A stretch of DNA of 64,000 nt, taken from Colletes latitarsis (taxonomy: Eukaryota; Arthropoda; Insecta; Hymenoptera; Colletidae). Below, piece after piece: positions 1 to 14,200 of this stretch. Made by a program: the position numbers and the translations under genes. The stretch covers positions 24,880,001 to 24,944,000 of the forward strand of contig NC_135136.1 of the NCBI RefSeq assembly GCF_051014445.1, in the 5' to 3' direction. Position 1 is the stretch's first letter. Each line of letters begins with the position of its first letter. The notes under the pieces are model-generated. The model did no database searches and was not told the DNA's origin. It saw nothing but the letters and a program-made list of their open reading frames with translations.

Positions 1-3000
1 CTGGCCAACAAGAATGCGGAAAAGACAAAATCATGAGCCTGATGCGGGCATAACCCTGACCTAACCCAGACCTAACCGGTGTTCCCGACTAAAATACTGA
101 CCGGAGCCAGGTGTAATTGACTGTTACTGTGTGGTACCACATTACTACGTGATTCAAACCCGGAAATTCCCAGGATCTGAGCAACAAGTATGCGAAGAAG
201 GCACAATCATGAGCCAGATGCGGGTATAACCCAGACCTAACCCACACCTAACCTGTCTTATCCTCTAAAATATTGATCGACCCCAAGTTTAATGGACTCT
301 TTCAGTGTGGTACCGTAATTACTACGTGATTCAAACCCGAAAAAACCCAGGATCTGACCAACAAGTATGCGAAGAAGGCAAAATCATGAGCCAGATGCGG
401 GCATAACCCAGACCTAACCCAGACCTAATCGGTTTCATCCTCTAAAATATTGATCGAAACCAGGTTTGTTGTCTGTTTCAGTGTGGTACCACATTAGTAC
501 GTGATTCAAACCAGAGAAATCCAAGGACCTGGCCAACAAGAACGCGAGGAAGGCAAAATCATGAGCCTGATGTGGGCATAACCCAGACCTAACCTAGACC
601 TAACCGGTTTTATCCTCTAAAATGTGGATCGAAACCAGGTTTAATTGTCTGTTACTGTGTGGTGCCACATTACTACGTGATTAATACCCGAAAAAACCCA
701 GGATCTGGCCAACAACTATGCTAAGAAGGTAAAATCATTAGGCAGATGCGGGCATAACCCAGACCTAACCCAGACCTAACCGGTGTTACCGACTAAAATA
801 CTGACCGAATCCAGGTTTAATTGAATGTTAGTGTGTGGTACCACATTACTACGTTATTCAAACCAGAGAAAACCAAGGATCTGTCCAACAAGTGTTCGAA
901 GAAGGCAAAATCATGGGCCAGATGCGGGCATAACTCAGCCCTAACCCAGACCTAACTAGTGTTATCCTCTAATATATTGATCGAAACCAAGTTTAATGGA
1001 CTGTTTCTGTGTGGTACCACATTACTGCGTGATTCAAACCCGAAAAAACCCGGGATCTGGTCAACAAGAATGCGGAAAAGGCGAAATCATGAGCCAGATG
1101 CGGGCATAACCCAGACCTAACTCAGACCTAACCGGTATTATCCTCTAAAATGTGGATCGAATCCAGGTTTAATTGACTGTTACTGTGTGGTACCACATTA
1201 CTACGTGATTAATACCCGAAAAAGCCCAGGATCTGGCCAACAACTATGCGAAGAAGGTAAAATCATTAGCCAGATGCGGGCATAACCCAGACCTAGCCCA
1301 GACCTAGCCCGTGTTACCGACTAAAATACAGACCGAAACCAGGTTTAATTGACTGTTTCAGTGTGGTACCACATTAGTACGTGATTCAAACCAGAGAAAA
1401 CCAAGGATCTGGCGAACAAGAATGCGAGGAAGGCAAAATCATGAGCCTGATGTGGGCATAACCCAGACCTAACCCAGACCTAACCGGTTTTATCCTCTAA
1501 AATGTGGATTGAAACCAGGTTTAATTGTGTGTTACTGTGTGGTGCCCCATTACTACGTGATTAATACCCGAAAAAACCCAGGATCTGGCCAACAACTATG
1601 CTAAGAAGGTAAAATCATTAGCTAGATGAGGGCATAACACAGACCTAACCCAGACGTAACCGGTGTTACCGACTAAAATACTGACCGAATCCAGGTTTAA
1701 TTGACTGTTAGTGTGTGGTACCACATTACTACGTTATTCAAACCAGAGAAAACCGAGGATCTGTCCAACAAGTGTTCGAAGAAGGCAAAATCATGGGTCA
1801 GATGCGGGCATAACCCAGACCTAACCCAGACCTATCCAGTGTTATCCTCTAAAATATTGATCGAAACCAAGTTTAATTGACTGTTACTGTGTGTTACCAC
1901 ATTACTGCGTGATTCAAACCCGAAAAAACCCAGGATCTGGTCAACAAGAATGCGGAAAAGGCGAAATCATGAGCCAGATGCGGGCATAACCCAGACCTAA
2001 CCCAGACCTAACGGGTGTTATCCGCTAAAATGTGGATCGAAACCAGGTTTAATTGACTGCTTCAGTGTGGTATCATATTAGTACGTGATTCAAACACGAA
2101 AAAACCCAGGATCTGGCCAACAACTATGCGAAGAATGCAAAATCATGAGCCAGATGCGGGCATAACCCTGACCTAACCCAGACCTAACCGGTGTTACCGA
2201 CTAAAATACTGACCGAATCCAGGTTTAATTGACTGTTAGTGTGTGGTACCACATTACTACGTTATTCAAACCAGAGAAAACCGAGGATCTGTACAACAAG
2301 TGTTCGAAGAAGGCAAAATCATGGGCCAGATGCGGGCATAACCCAGACCTAACCCAGACCTAACCAGTGTTATCCTCTAAAATATTGATCGAAACCAAGT
2401 TTAATGGACTGTTTCTGTGTGGTACCACATTACTGCGTGATTCAAACCCGAAAAAACCCAGGATCTGGTCAACAAGAATGCGGAAAAGGCGAAATCATGA
2501 GCCAGATGCGGGCATAACCCAGACCTAACCCAGACCTAACTGGTGTTACCGACTAAAATACTGACCGAATCCAGGTTTAATTGACTGTTACTGTGTGTTA
2601 CCACATTACTACGTGATACAAACCCGAAAATTCCCAGGATCTGACCAACAAGTATGCGAAGAATGCAAAATCATGAGCCAGATGCGGGCATAACCCAGAC
2701 CTAACCCAAGCCTAACCGGTGTTATCCGCTAAAATGTGGATCGAAACCAGGTTTAATTGACTGCTTCAGTGTGGTACCACATTAGTACGTTATCCAAACC
2801 CGAAAAAACCCAGGATCTGGCCAACAACTATGCGAAGAATGCAAAATCATGAGCCAGATGCGGGCACAACCCAGACCTAACCCAGACCTAACCGGTTTTA
2901 TCCTCAGAAATGTGTATCGAAACCAGGTTTAATTGACTGTTACTGTGTGGTACCACATTACTACGTGATACAAACCCGAAAATACCAAGGACCTGGCCAA

Positions 3001-6000
3001 CAACTTTACGAAGAAGGCAAAATCATGAGCCAGATGCGGGCATAACCCAGACCTAACCCAGACCTAGCCCGTGTTACCGACTAAAATACAGACCGAAACC
3101 AGGTTTAATTGACTGTTTCAGTGTGGTACCACATTAGTACGTGATTCAAACCAGAGAAAACCAAGGATCTGGCCAACAAGAATGCGAGGAATGCAAAATC
3201 ATGTGGCTGATGTGGGCATAACCCAGACCTAACCCAGACCTAACCGGTTTTATCCTCTAAAATGTGGATCGAAACCAGGTTTAATTGACTGTTACTGTGT
3301 GCTACCACATTACTACGTGATTAGTACCCGAAAAAACCCAGGATCTGGCCCACAACTATGCGAAGAAGGTAAAATCATTAGCCAGATGCGGGCATAACCC
3401 AGACCTAACCCAGACCTAACCGGTGTTACCGACTAAAATACTGACCGAATCCAGGTTTAATTGAATGTTAGTGTGTGGTACCACATTACTACGTTATTCA
3501 AACCAGAGAAAACCAAGGATCTGTCCAACAAGTGTTCGAAGAAGGCAAAATCATGGGCCAGATGCGGGCATAACCCAGACCTAACCCAGACCTAACCAGT
3601 GTTATCCTCTAAAATATTGATCGAAACCAAGTTTAATGGACTGTTTCAGTGTGGTACCAAATTACTGCGCGATTCAAACCCGAAAAAACCCAGGATCTGG
3701 TCAACAAGAATGCGGAAAAGGCGAAATCATGAGCCAGATGCGGGCATAACCCTGACCTAACCCAGACCTAACTGGTGTTACCGACTAAAATACTGACCGA
3801 ATCCTGTTTTAATTGACTGTTACTGTGTGTTACCACATTACTACGTGATACAAACCCGAAAATTCCCAGGATCTGACCAACAAGTATGCGAAGAATGCAA
3901 AATCATGAGCCAGATGCGGGCATAACCCAGACCTAACCCAGACCTAACCGGTGTTATCCCCTAAAATGTGGATCGAAACCAGGTTTAATTGACTGCTTCA
4001 GTGTGGTACCACATTAGTACGTGATTCAAACCAGAGAAAACCAAGGATCTGGCCAACAAGAATGCGAGGAATGCAAAGTCATGTGGCTGATGTGGGCATA
4101 ACCCAGACCTAACCCAGACCTAACCGGTTTTATCCTCTAAAATGTGGATCGAAACCAGGTTTAATTGACTGTTACTGTGTGGTACCACATTACTACGTGA
4201 TTAATACCCGGAAAAACACAGGATCTGGCCAACAACTATGCGAAGAAGGTAAAATCATTAGCCAGATGCGGGCATAACCCAGACCTAACCCAGACCTAGC
4301 CCGTGTTACCGACTAAAATACAGACCGAAAGCAGGTTTAATTGACTGTTTCAGTGTGGTACCACATTACTACGTGATTAATACCCGAAAAAACACAGGAT
4401 CTGGCCAACAACTATGCGAAGAAGGTGAAATCATTAGCCTGATGCGGGCATAACCGAGACCTAACCCAGACCTAACCGGTGTTACCGACTAAAATACTGA
4501 CCGAATCCAGGTTTAATTGAATGTTAGTGTGTGGCACCACATTACTACGTTATTCAAACCAGAGAAAACCAAGGATCTGTCCAACAAGTGTTCGAAGAAG
4601 GCAAAATCATGGGCCAGATGCGGGCATAACCCAGACCTAACCCAGACCTAACCAGTGTTATCCTCTAAAATATTGATCGAAACCAAGTTTAATGGACTGT
4701 TTCTGTGTGGTACCAAATTACTGCGCGATTCAAACCCGAAAAAACCCAGGATCTGGTCAACAAGAATGCGGAAAAGGCGAAATCATGAGCCAGATGCGGG
4801 CATAACCTTGACCTAACCCAGACCTAACTGGTGTTACCGACTAAAATACTGACCGAATCCAGATTTAATTGACTGTTACTGTGTGTTACCACATTACTAC
4901 GTGATACAAACACGAAAATTCCCAGGATCTGACCAACAAGTATGCGAAGAATGCAAAATCATGAGCCAGATGCGGGCATAACCCAGACCTAACCCAGACC
5001 TAACCGGTGTTATCCCCTAAAATGAGGATCGAAACCAGGTTTAATTGACTGCTTCAGTGTGGTACCACATTAGTACGTGATCCAAACCCGAAAAAACCCA
5101 GGATCTGGCCAACAACTATGCGAAGAATGCAAAATCATGAGCCAGATGCGGGCATAACCCAGACCTAACCCAGACCTAACGGGTGTTATCCCCTAAAATG
5201 TGGATCGAAACCAGTTTTAATTGACTGCTTCAGTGTGGTACCACATTAGTACGTGATCCAAACCCGAAAAAACCAAGGATCTGGCCAACAAGTATGCGAA
5301 GGAGGCAAAATCATGAGCCAGATGCGGGCATAACCCAGACCTAACCCAGACCTAACCGGTGTTATCCCCTAAAATGTGGATCGAATCCAGGTTTAATTGA
5401 CTGTTACAGTGTGGTACCACATTACTACGTGATACAAACCCGAAAATACCCAGGATCTGACCAACAAGTATGCGAAGAATGCAAAATCATGGGCCAGATG
5501 CGGGCATAACCCAGTCCTAACTCAGACATAACCAGTGTTATCCTCTAAAATATTGATCGAAACCAAGTTTAATTGTCTGTTCCAGTGTGGCTCCACATTA
5601 CTACGTGATTCAAACCAGAGAAAACCAAGGATCTGGCCAAGAAGTATGCGAAGAAGGCAAAATCATGAGCCAGATGCGGGCATAACCTAGACCTAACCCA
5701 GACCTAACCGGTGTTGTCCTCTAAAATATTGTGGGAAACCAGGTCTAATTGTCAGTTTCAGTGTGGTACCACATTACTGCGTGATTCAAGCCAGAGAAAA
5801 CCCATGATCTGGCCAACAAGAATGCGGAAAAGACAAAATCATGAGCCTGATGCGGGCATAACCCAGACCTAACCCAGACCTAACCAGTGTTATCCTCTAA
5901 AATATTGATCGAAACCAAGTTTAATGGACTGTTTCTGTGTGGTCCCACATTACTGCGTGATTCAAAACCGAAAAAACCCAGGATCTAGTCAACAAGAATG

Positions 6001-6178
6001 CGGAAAAGGCGAAATCATGAGCCAGATGCGGGCATAACCCAGACCTAACCCAGACTTAACCGGTGTTACCGACTAAAATACTGACCGAATCCAGGTTTAA
6101 TTGACTGTTAGTGTGTGGTACCACATTACTACGTTATTCAAACCAGAGAAAACCGAGGATCTGTCCAACAAGTGTTCG
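1..6178 (+). repeat. Left satellite domain, first part (about 35 monomers)
   Basis: Only satellite monomers occur here, with spacing very close to 176.0 bp. Typical families carry TGTGGATCGAAACCAGG, ACTGACCGAATCCAGG, TTAGTACGTGAT, and CGTTATTCAAACCAGAG with TGTTCGAAGAAGG. Short higher-order periodicities are visible: the variant TGTGGCTGATGTGGGC occurs at about 3203 and 4083, 880 bp (five monomers) apart. It recurs at 7252, 9011, 12357, 14117 and near 34750. A degenerate second 11-bp subrepeat, CCCAAGCCTAA, lies at 2705 and recurs at 6577 and 11682. No gene or other element is seen. Confidence 0.9.
130..141. other. Example of the 12-bp palindrome at the monomer centre
   Basis: TGTGGTACCACA is a perfect 12-bp dyad with a GGTACC (KpnI/Acc65I) core. 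The same site is in a large share of monomers, for example 24441-24452. Other families break it with CATAA, GGTGTCAC, GGCTCCAC, GTAGCATAA or GTACAGTAA centres. Established observation: dyad symmetries are enriched in several centromeric satellites. Any protein binding here is inference. Confidence 0.8.
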
Positions 6179-9100
6179 AAGAAGGCAAAATCATGGGCCA
6201 GATGCGGGCATAACCCAGACCTAACCCAGACCTAACCAGTGTTATCCTCTAAAATATTGATCGAAACCAAGTTTAATGGACTGTTTCTGTGTGGTACCAC
6301 ATTACTGCGTGATTCAAACCCGAAAAAACCCAGGATCTGGTCAACAAGAATGCGGAAAAGGCGAAATCATGAGCCAGATGCGGGCATAACCCAGACCTAA
6401 CCCAGACCTAACGGGTGTTATCCCCTAAAATGTGGATCGAAACCAGGTTTAATTGACTGCTTCAGTGTGGTACCACATTACTACGTGATACAATCCCGAA
6501 AATTCCCAGGATCTGACCAACAAGTATGCGAAGAATGCAAAATCATGAGCCAGATGCGGGCATAACCCAGACCTAACCCAAGCCTAACCGGTGTTATCCG
6601 CTAAAATGTGGATCGAAACCAGGTTTAATTGACTGCTTCAGTGTGGTACCACATTAGTACGTGATCCAAACCCGAAAAAACCCAGGATCTGGCCAACAAC
6701 TATGCGAAGAATGCAAAATCATGAGCCAGATGCGGGCACAACCCAGACCTAACCCAGACCTAACCGGTTTTATCCTCAGAAATGTGTATCGAAACCGGGT
6801 TTAATTGACTGTTACTGTGTGGTACCACATTACTACGTGATACAAACCCGAAAATTCCAAGGACCTGGCCAACAACTTTACGAAGAAGGCAAAATCATGA
6901 GCCAGATGCGGGCATAACCCAGACCTAACTCAGACCTATCCGGTTTTATCCTCTAAAATGTGGATCGAAACCAGGTTTAATTGACTGTTACTGTGTGGTA
7001 CCACATTACTACGTGATTAATACCCGAAAAAACCCAGGATCTGGCCAACAACTATGCGAAGAAGGTAAAATCATTAGCCAGATGCGGGCATAACCCAGAC
7101 CTAACCCAGACCTAGCCCGTGTTACCGACTAAAATACAGACCGAAACCAGGTTTAATTGACTGTTTCAGTGTGGTACCACATTAGTACGTGATTCAAACC
7201 AGAGAAAACCAAGGATCTGGCCAACAAGAATGCGAGGAATGCAAAATCATGTGGCTGATGTGGGCATAACCCAGACCTAACCCAGACCTAACCGGTTTTA
7301 TCCTCTAAAATGTGGATCGAAACCAGGTTTAATTGACTGTTACTGTGTGGTACCACATTACTACGTGATTAGTACCCGAAAAAACCCAGGATCTGGCCAA
7401 CAACTATGCGAAGAAGGTAAAATCATTAGCCAGATGCGGGCACAACCCAGACCTAACCCAGACCTAACCGGTGTTACCGACTAAAATACTGACCGAATCC
7501 AGGTTTAATTGAATGTTAGTGTGTGGTACCACATTACTACGTTATTCAAACCAGAGAAAACCAAGGATCTGTCCAACAAGTGTTCGAAGAAGGCAAAATC
7601 ATGGGCCAGATGCGGGCATAACCCAGACCTAACCCAGACCTAACCAGTGTTATCCTCTAAAATATTGATCGAAACCAAGTTTAATGGACTGTTTCTGTGT
7701 GGTACCAAATTACTGCGCGATTCAAACCCGAAAAAACCCAAGATCTGGTCAACAAGAATGCGGAAAAGGCGAAATCATGAGCCAGATGCGGGCATAACCC
7801 TGACCTAACCCAGACCTAACTGGTGTTACCGACTAAAATACTGACCGAATCCAGATTTAATTGACTGTTACTGTGTGTTACCACATTACTACGTGATACA
7901 AACCCGAAAATTCCCAGGATCTGACCAACAAGTATGCGAAGAATGCAAAATCATGAGCCAGATGCGGGCATAACCCAGACCTAACCCAGACCTAACCGGT
8001 GTTATCCCCTAAAATGTGGATCGAAACCAGGTTTAATTGACTGCTTCAGTGTGGTACCACATTAGTACGTGATCCAAACCCGAAAAAACCCAGGATCTGG
8101 CCAACAACTATGCGAAGAATGCAAAATCATGAGCCAGATGTGGGCACAACCCAGACCTAACCCAGACCTAACCGGTGTTATCCCCTAAAATGTGGATCGA
8201 AACCAGGTTTAATTGACTGCTTCAGTGTGGTACCACATTAGTACGTGATCCATACCCGAAAAAACCAAGGATCTGGCCAACAATTATGCGAAGCAGGCAA
8301 AATCATGAGCCAGATGCGGGCATAACCCAGACCTAACCCAGACCTAACCGGTGTTATCCCCTAAAATGTGGATCGAATCCAGGTTTAATTGATTGTTTCA
8401 GTGTGGTACCACATTAGTACGGGATCCAAACCCGAAAAAACCAAGGATCTGGCCAACAAGTATGCGAAGAAGGCAAAATCATGAGCCTGATGTGGGCATA
8501 ACCCAGACCTAACCCAGACCTAACCGGTTTTATCCTCTGAAATGTGTATCGAAACCAGGTTTAATTGACTGTTACTGTGTGGTACCACATTACTACGTGA
8601 TACAAACCCGAAAATTCCAAGGACCTGGCCAACAACTTTATGAAGAAGGCAAAATCATGAGCCAGATGCGGGCATAACCCAGACCTAACTCAGACCTATC
8701 CGGTTTTATCCTCTAAAATGTGGATCGAAACCAGGTTTAATTGACTGTTACTGTGTGGTACCACATTACTACGTGATTAATACCCGAAAAAACCCAGGAT
8801 CTGGCCAACAACTATGCGAAGAAGGTAAAATCATTAGCCAGATGCGGGCATAACCCAGACCTAACCCAGACCTAGCCCGTGTTACCGACTAAAATACAGA
8901 CCGAAACCAGGTTTAATTGACTGTTTCAGTGTGGTACCACATTAGTACGTGATTCAAACCAGAGAAAACCAAGGATCTGGCCAACAAGAATGCGAGGAAT
9001 GCAAAGTCATGTGGCTGATGTGGGCATAACCCAGACCTAACCCAGACCTAACCGGTTTTATCCTCTAAAATGTGGATCGAAACCAGGTTTAATTGACTGT

Positions 9101-10643
9101 TACTGTGTGGTACCACATTAGTACGTGATTCAAACCAGAGAAAACGAAGGATCTGTCCACCAAGTGTTCGAAGAAGGCAAAATCATGGGCCAGATGCGGG
9201 CATAACCCAGACCTAACCCAGACCTAACCAGTGTTATCCTCTAAAATATTGATCGAAACCAAGTTTAATGGACTGTTTCTGTGTGGTACCAAATTACTGC
9301 GCGATTCAAACCCGAAAAAACCCAGGATCTGGTCAACAAGAATGCGGAAAAGGCGAAATCATGAGCCAGATGCGGGCATAACCCTGACCTAACCCAGACC
9401 TAACTGGTGTTACCGACTAAAATACTGACCGAATCCAGATTTAATTGACTGTTACTGTGTGTTACCACATTACTACGTGATACAAACCCGAAAATTCCCA
9501 GGATCTGACCAACAAGTATGCGAAGAATGCAAAATCATGAGCCAGATGCGGGCATAACCCAGACCTAACCCAGACCTAACCGGTGTTATCCCCTAAAATG
9601 TGGATCGAAACCAGGTTTAATTGACTGCTTCAGTGTGGTACCACATTAGTACGTGATCCAAACCCGAAAAAACCCAGGATCTGGCCAACAACTATGCGAA
9701 GAATGCAAAATCATGAGCCAGATGCGGGCATAACCCAGACCTAACCCAGACCTAACGGGTGTTATCCCCTAAAATGTGGATCGAAACCAGTTTTAATTGA
9801 CTGCTTCAGTGTGGTACCACATTAGTACGTGATCCAAACCCGAAAAAACCAAGGATCTGGCCAACAAGTATGCGAAGGAGGCAAAATCATGAGCCAGATG
9901 CGGGCTTAACCCAGACCTAACCCAGACCTAACCGGTGTTATCCTCTAAAATATTGATCGAAACCAAGTTTAATCGACTGTTTCAGTGTGGTACAACATTA
10001 CTACGTGATTCAAACCCGAAAAAAACCCCATGATCTGGCCAACAAATATGCGAAGAAGGCAAAATCATGAGCCAGATGCGGGCATAACCCAGACTTAACC
10101 CAGACCTAACCGGTGTTATCCTCCAAAATATTGATCGAATCCAGGTTTAATTGACTGTTACTGTGTGGTACCACATTACTACGTGATACAAACCCGAAAA
10201 TCCCAGGATCTGGCCAACAACTATGGGAAGAAGGCAAAATCATGAGCCAGATGCGGGCATAACCCTGACCTAACCCAGACCTAACCAGCGTTATCCTTTA
10301 AAATGTGGATCGAAACCAGGTTTAATTGACTGTTTCAATGTGGTACCATATTACTACGTGATTCAAACCCGAAAAAACCCAGGATCTGGCCAACAAGTTT
10401 GCGAAGAAAGCAAAATCATGAGCCAGATTTGGGCATAACCCAGACCTAACCCAGACCTAACCGGTGTTACCGCCTAAAATATTGGTCGGAACCAGGTTTA
10501 ATTGTCTGTTTCAGTGAGGTGTCACATTACTACGTGTTTCAATCCAGAGAAAACCAAGGATCTGGCCAACAAGAATGCGGAAAAGGCAAAATCATGAGCC
10601 AGATGCGGGCATAACCCCGACCTAACCCAGACCTAACCGGTGT
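6179..10643 (+). repeat. 5,105-bp-spaced satellite block, copy 1
   Basis: This stretch of about 4.5 kb recurs at 11284-15748 with a constant offset of 5,105 bp, which is 29 monomers of 176.03 bp. Shared private variants fix the offset: CCCAAGCCTAA at 6577 and 11682, CCCAAGATCTGG near 7741 and 12846, and TACGGGATCC at 8421 and 13526 (GGGATCC position). The sequences match closely between the end points, then switch abruptly to other monomer families at each boundary. The switches are in register, which is the signature of unequal exchange between homologous monomers. Confidence 0.85.
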
Positions 10644-11283
10644 TACCGACTAAAATACTGACCGAATCCAGATTTAATTGACTGTTACTGTGTGTTACCA
10701 CATTACTACGTGATACAAACCCGAAAATTCCCAGGATCTGACCAACAAGTATGCGAAGAATGCAAAATCATGAGCCAGATGCGGGCATAACCCAGACCTA
10801 ACCCAGACCTAACCGGCGTTATCCCCTAAAATGTGGATCGAAACCAGGTTTAATTGACTGCTTCAGTGTGGTACCACATTAGTACGTGATCCAAACCCGA
10901 AAAAACCCAGGATCTGGCCAACAACTATGCGAAGAATGCAAAATCATGAGCCAGATGTGGGCACAACCCAGACCTAACCCAGACCTAACCTGTGTTATCC
11001 CCTAAAATGTGGATCGAAACCAGGTTTAATTGACTGCTTCAGTGTGGTACCACATTAGTACGTGATCCATACCCGAAAAAACCAAGGATCTGGCCAACAA
11101 TTATGCGAAGCAGGCAAAATCATGAGCCAGATGCGGGCATAACCCAGACCTAACCCAGACCTAACCGGTGTCATCCCCTAAAATGTGGATCGAATCCAGG
11201 TTTAATTGATTGTTTCAGTGTGGTACCACATTAGTACGGGATCCAAACCCGAAAAAACCAAGGATCTGGCCAACAAGTATGCG
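10644..11283 (+). repeat. Linker monomers between the two 5.1-kb block copies
   Basis: These roughly 3.6 monomers closely resemble 7825-8466 at an offset of about 2,817 bp (16 monomers); for example GGGATCC at 8421 matches 11238. So after finishing copy 1 the array re-enters the same block part-way through, and then re-enters it again near its start. Only satellite sequence is present. Confidence 0.75.
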
Positions 11284-14200
11284 AAGAAGGCAAAATCATG
11301 GGCCAGATGCGGGCATAACCCAGACCTAACCCAGACCTAACCAGTGTTATCCTCTAAAATATTGATCGAAACCAAGTTTAATGGACTGTTTCTGTGTGGT
11401 ACCACATTACTGCGTGATTCAAACCCGAAAAAACCCAGGATCTGGTCAACAAGAATGCGGAAAAGGCGAAATCATGAGCCAGATGCGGGCATAACCCAGA
11501 CCTAACCCAGACCTAACGGGTGTTATCCCCTAAAATGTGGATCGAAACCAGGTTTAATTGACTGCTTCAGTGTGGTACCACATTACTACGTGATACAATC
11601 CCGAAAATTCCCAGGATCTGACCAACAAGTATGCGAAGAATGCAAAATCATGACCCAGATGCGGGCATAACCCAGACCTAACCCAAGCCTAACCGGTGTT
11701 ATCCGCTAAAATGTGGATCGAAACCAGGTTTAATTGACTGCTTCAGTGTGGTACCACATTAGTACGTGATCCAAACCCGAAGAAACCCAGGATCTGGCCA
11801 ACAACTATGCGAAGAATGCAAAATCATGAGCCAGATGCGGGCACAACCCAGACCTAACCCAGACCTAACCGGTTTTATCCTCAGAAATGTGTATCGAAAC
11901 CGGGTTTAATTGACTGTTACTGTGTGGTACCACATTACTACGTGATACAAACCCGAAAATTCCAAGGACCTGGCCAACAACTTTACGAAGAAGGCAAAAT
12001 CATGAGCCAGATGCGGGCATAACCCAGACCTAACTCAGACCTATCCGGTTTTATCCTCTAAAATGTGGATCGAAACCAGGTTTAATTGACTGTTACTGTG
12101 TGGTACCACATTACTACGTGATTAATACCCGAAAAAACCCAGGATCTGGCCAACAACTATGCGAAGAAGGTAAAATCATTAGCCAGATGCGGGCATAACC
12201 CAGACCTAACCCAGACCTAGCCCGTGTTACCGACTAAAATACAGACCGAAACCAGGTTTAATTGACTGTTTCAGTGTGGTACCACATTAGTACGTGATTC
12301 AAACCAGAGAAAACCAAGGATCTGGCCAACAAGAATGCGAGGAATGCAAAATCATGTGGCTGATGTGGGCATAACCCAGACCTAACCCAGACCTAACCGG
12401 TTTTATCCTCTAAAATGTGGATCGAAACCAGGTTTAATTGACTGTTACTGTGTGGTACCACATTACTACGTGATTAGTACCCGAAAAAACCCAGGATCTG
12501 GCCAACAACTATGCGAAGAAGGTAAAATCATTAGCCAGATGCGGGCACAACCCAGACCTAACCCAGACCTAACCGGTGTTACCGACTAAAATACTGACCG
12601 AATCCAGGTTTAATTGAATGTTAGTGTGTGGTACCACATTACTACGTTATTCAAACCAGAGAAAACCAAGGATCTGTCCAACAAGTGTTCGAAGAAGGCA
12701 AAATCATGGGCCAGATGCGGGCATAACCCAGACCTAACCCAGACCTAGCCAGTGTTATCCTCTAAAATATTGATCGAAACCAAGTTTAATGGACTGTTTC
12801 TGTGTGGTACCAAATTACTGCGCGATTCAAACCCGAAAAAACCCAAGATCTGGTCAACAAGAATGCGGAAAAGGCGAAATCATGAGCCAGATGCGGGCAT
12901 AACCCTGACCTAACCCAGACCTAACTGGTGTTACCGACTAAAATACTGACCGAATCCAGATTTAATTGACTGTTACTGTGTGTTACCACATTACTACGTG
13001 ATACAAACCCGAAAATTCCCAGGATCTGACCAACAAGTATGCGAAGAATGCAAAATCATGAGCCAGATGCGGGCATAACCCAGACGTAACCCAGACCTAA
13101 CCGGTGTTATCCCCTAAAATGTGGATCGAAACCAGGTTTAATTGACTGCTTCAGTGTGGTACCACATTAGTACGTGATCCAAACCCGAAAAAACCCAGGA
13201 TCTGGCCAACAACTATGCGAAGAATGCAAAATCATGAGCCAGATGTGGGCACAACCCAGACCTAACCCAGACCTAACCGGTGTTATCCCCTAAAATGTGG
13301 ATCGAAACCAGGTTTAATTGACTGCTTCAGTGTGGTACCACATTAGTACGTGATCCATACCCGAAAAAACCAAGGATCTGGCCAACAATTATGCGAAGCA
13401 GGCAAAATCATGAGCCAGATGCGGGCATAACCCAGACCTAACCCAGACCTAACCGGTGTTATCCCCTAAAATGTGGATCGAATCCAGGTTTAATTGATTG
13501 TTTCAGTGTGGTACCACATTAGTACGGGATCCAAACCCGAAAAAACCAAGGATCTGGCCAACAAGTATGCGAAGAAGGCAAAATCATGAGCCTGATGTGG
13601 GCATAACCCAGACCTAACCCAGACCTAACCGGTTTTATCCTCTGAAATGTGTATCGAAACCAGGTTTAATTGACTGTTACTGTGTGGTACCACATTACTA
13701 CGTGATACAAACCCGAAAATTCCAAGGACCTGGCCAACAACTTTATGAAGAAGGCAAAATCATGAGCCAGATGCGGGCATAACCCAGACCTAACTCAGAC
13801 CTATCCGGTTTTATCCTCTAAAATGTGGATCGAAACCAGGTTTAATTGACTGTTACTGTGTGGTACCACATTACTACGTGATTAATACCCGAAAAAACCC
13901 AGGAGCTGGCCAACAACTATGCGAAGAAGGTAAAATCATTAGCCAGATGCGGGCATAACCCAGACCTAACCCAGACCTAGCCCGTGTTACCGACTAAAAT
14001 ACAGACCGAAACCAGGTTTAATTGACTGTTTCAGTGTGGTACCACATTAGTACGTGATTCAAACCAGAGAAAACCAAGGATCTGGCCAACAAGAATGCGA
14101 GGAATGCAAAGTCATGTGGCTGATGTGGGCATAACCCAGACCTAACCCAGACCTAACCGGTTTTATCCTCTAAAATGTGGATCGAAACCAGGTTTAATTG

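Noticed and set aside
34..50. CENP-B box at the GAGCCAGATGCGGGC landmark
   Set aside because: Typical monomers match seven of the nine core bases (the A and CGGG half, but TGAG in place of TTCG). The half-site mismatch and the likely plant origin make a functional box unsupported.
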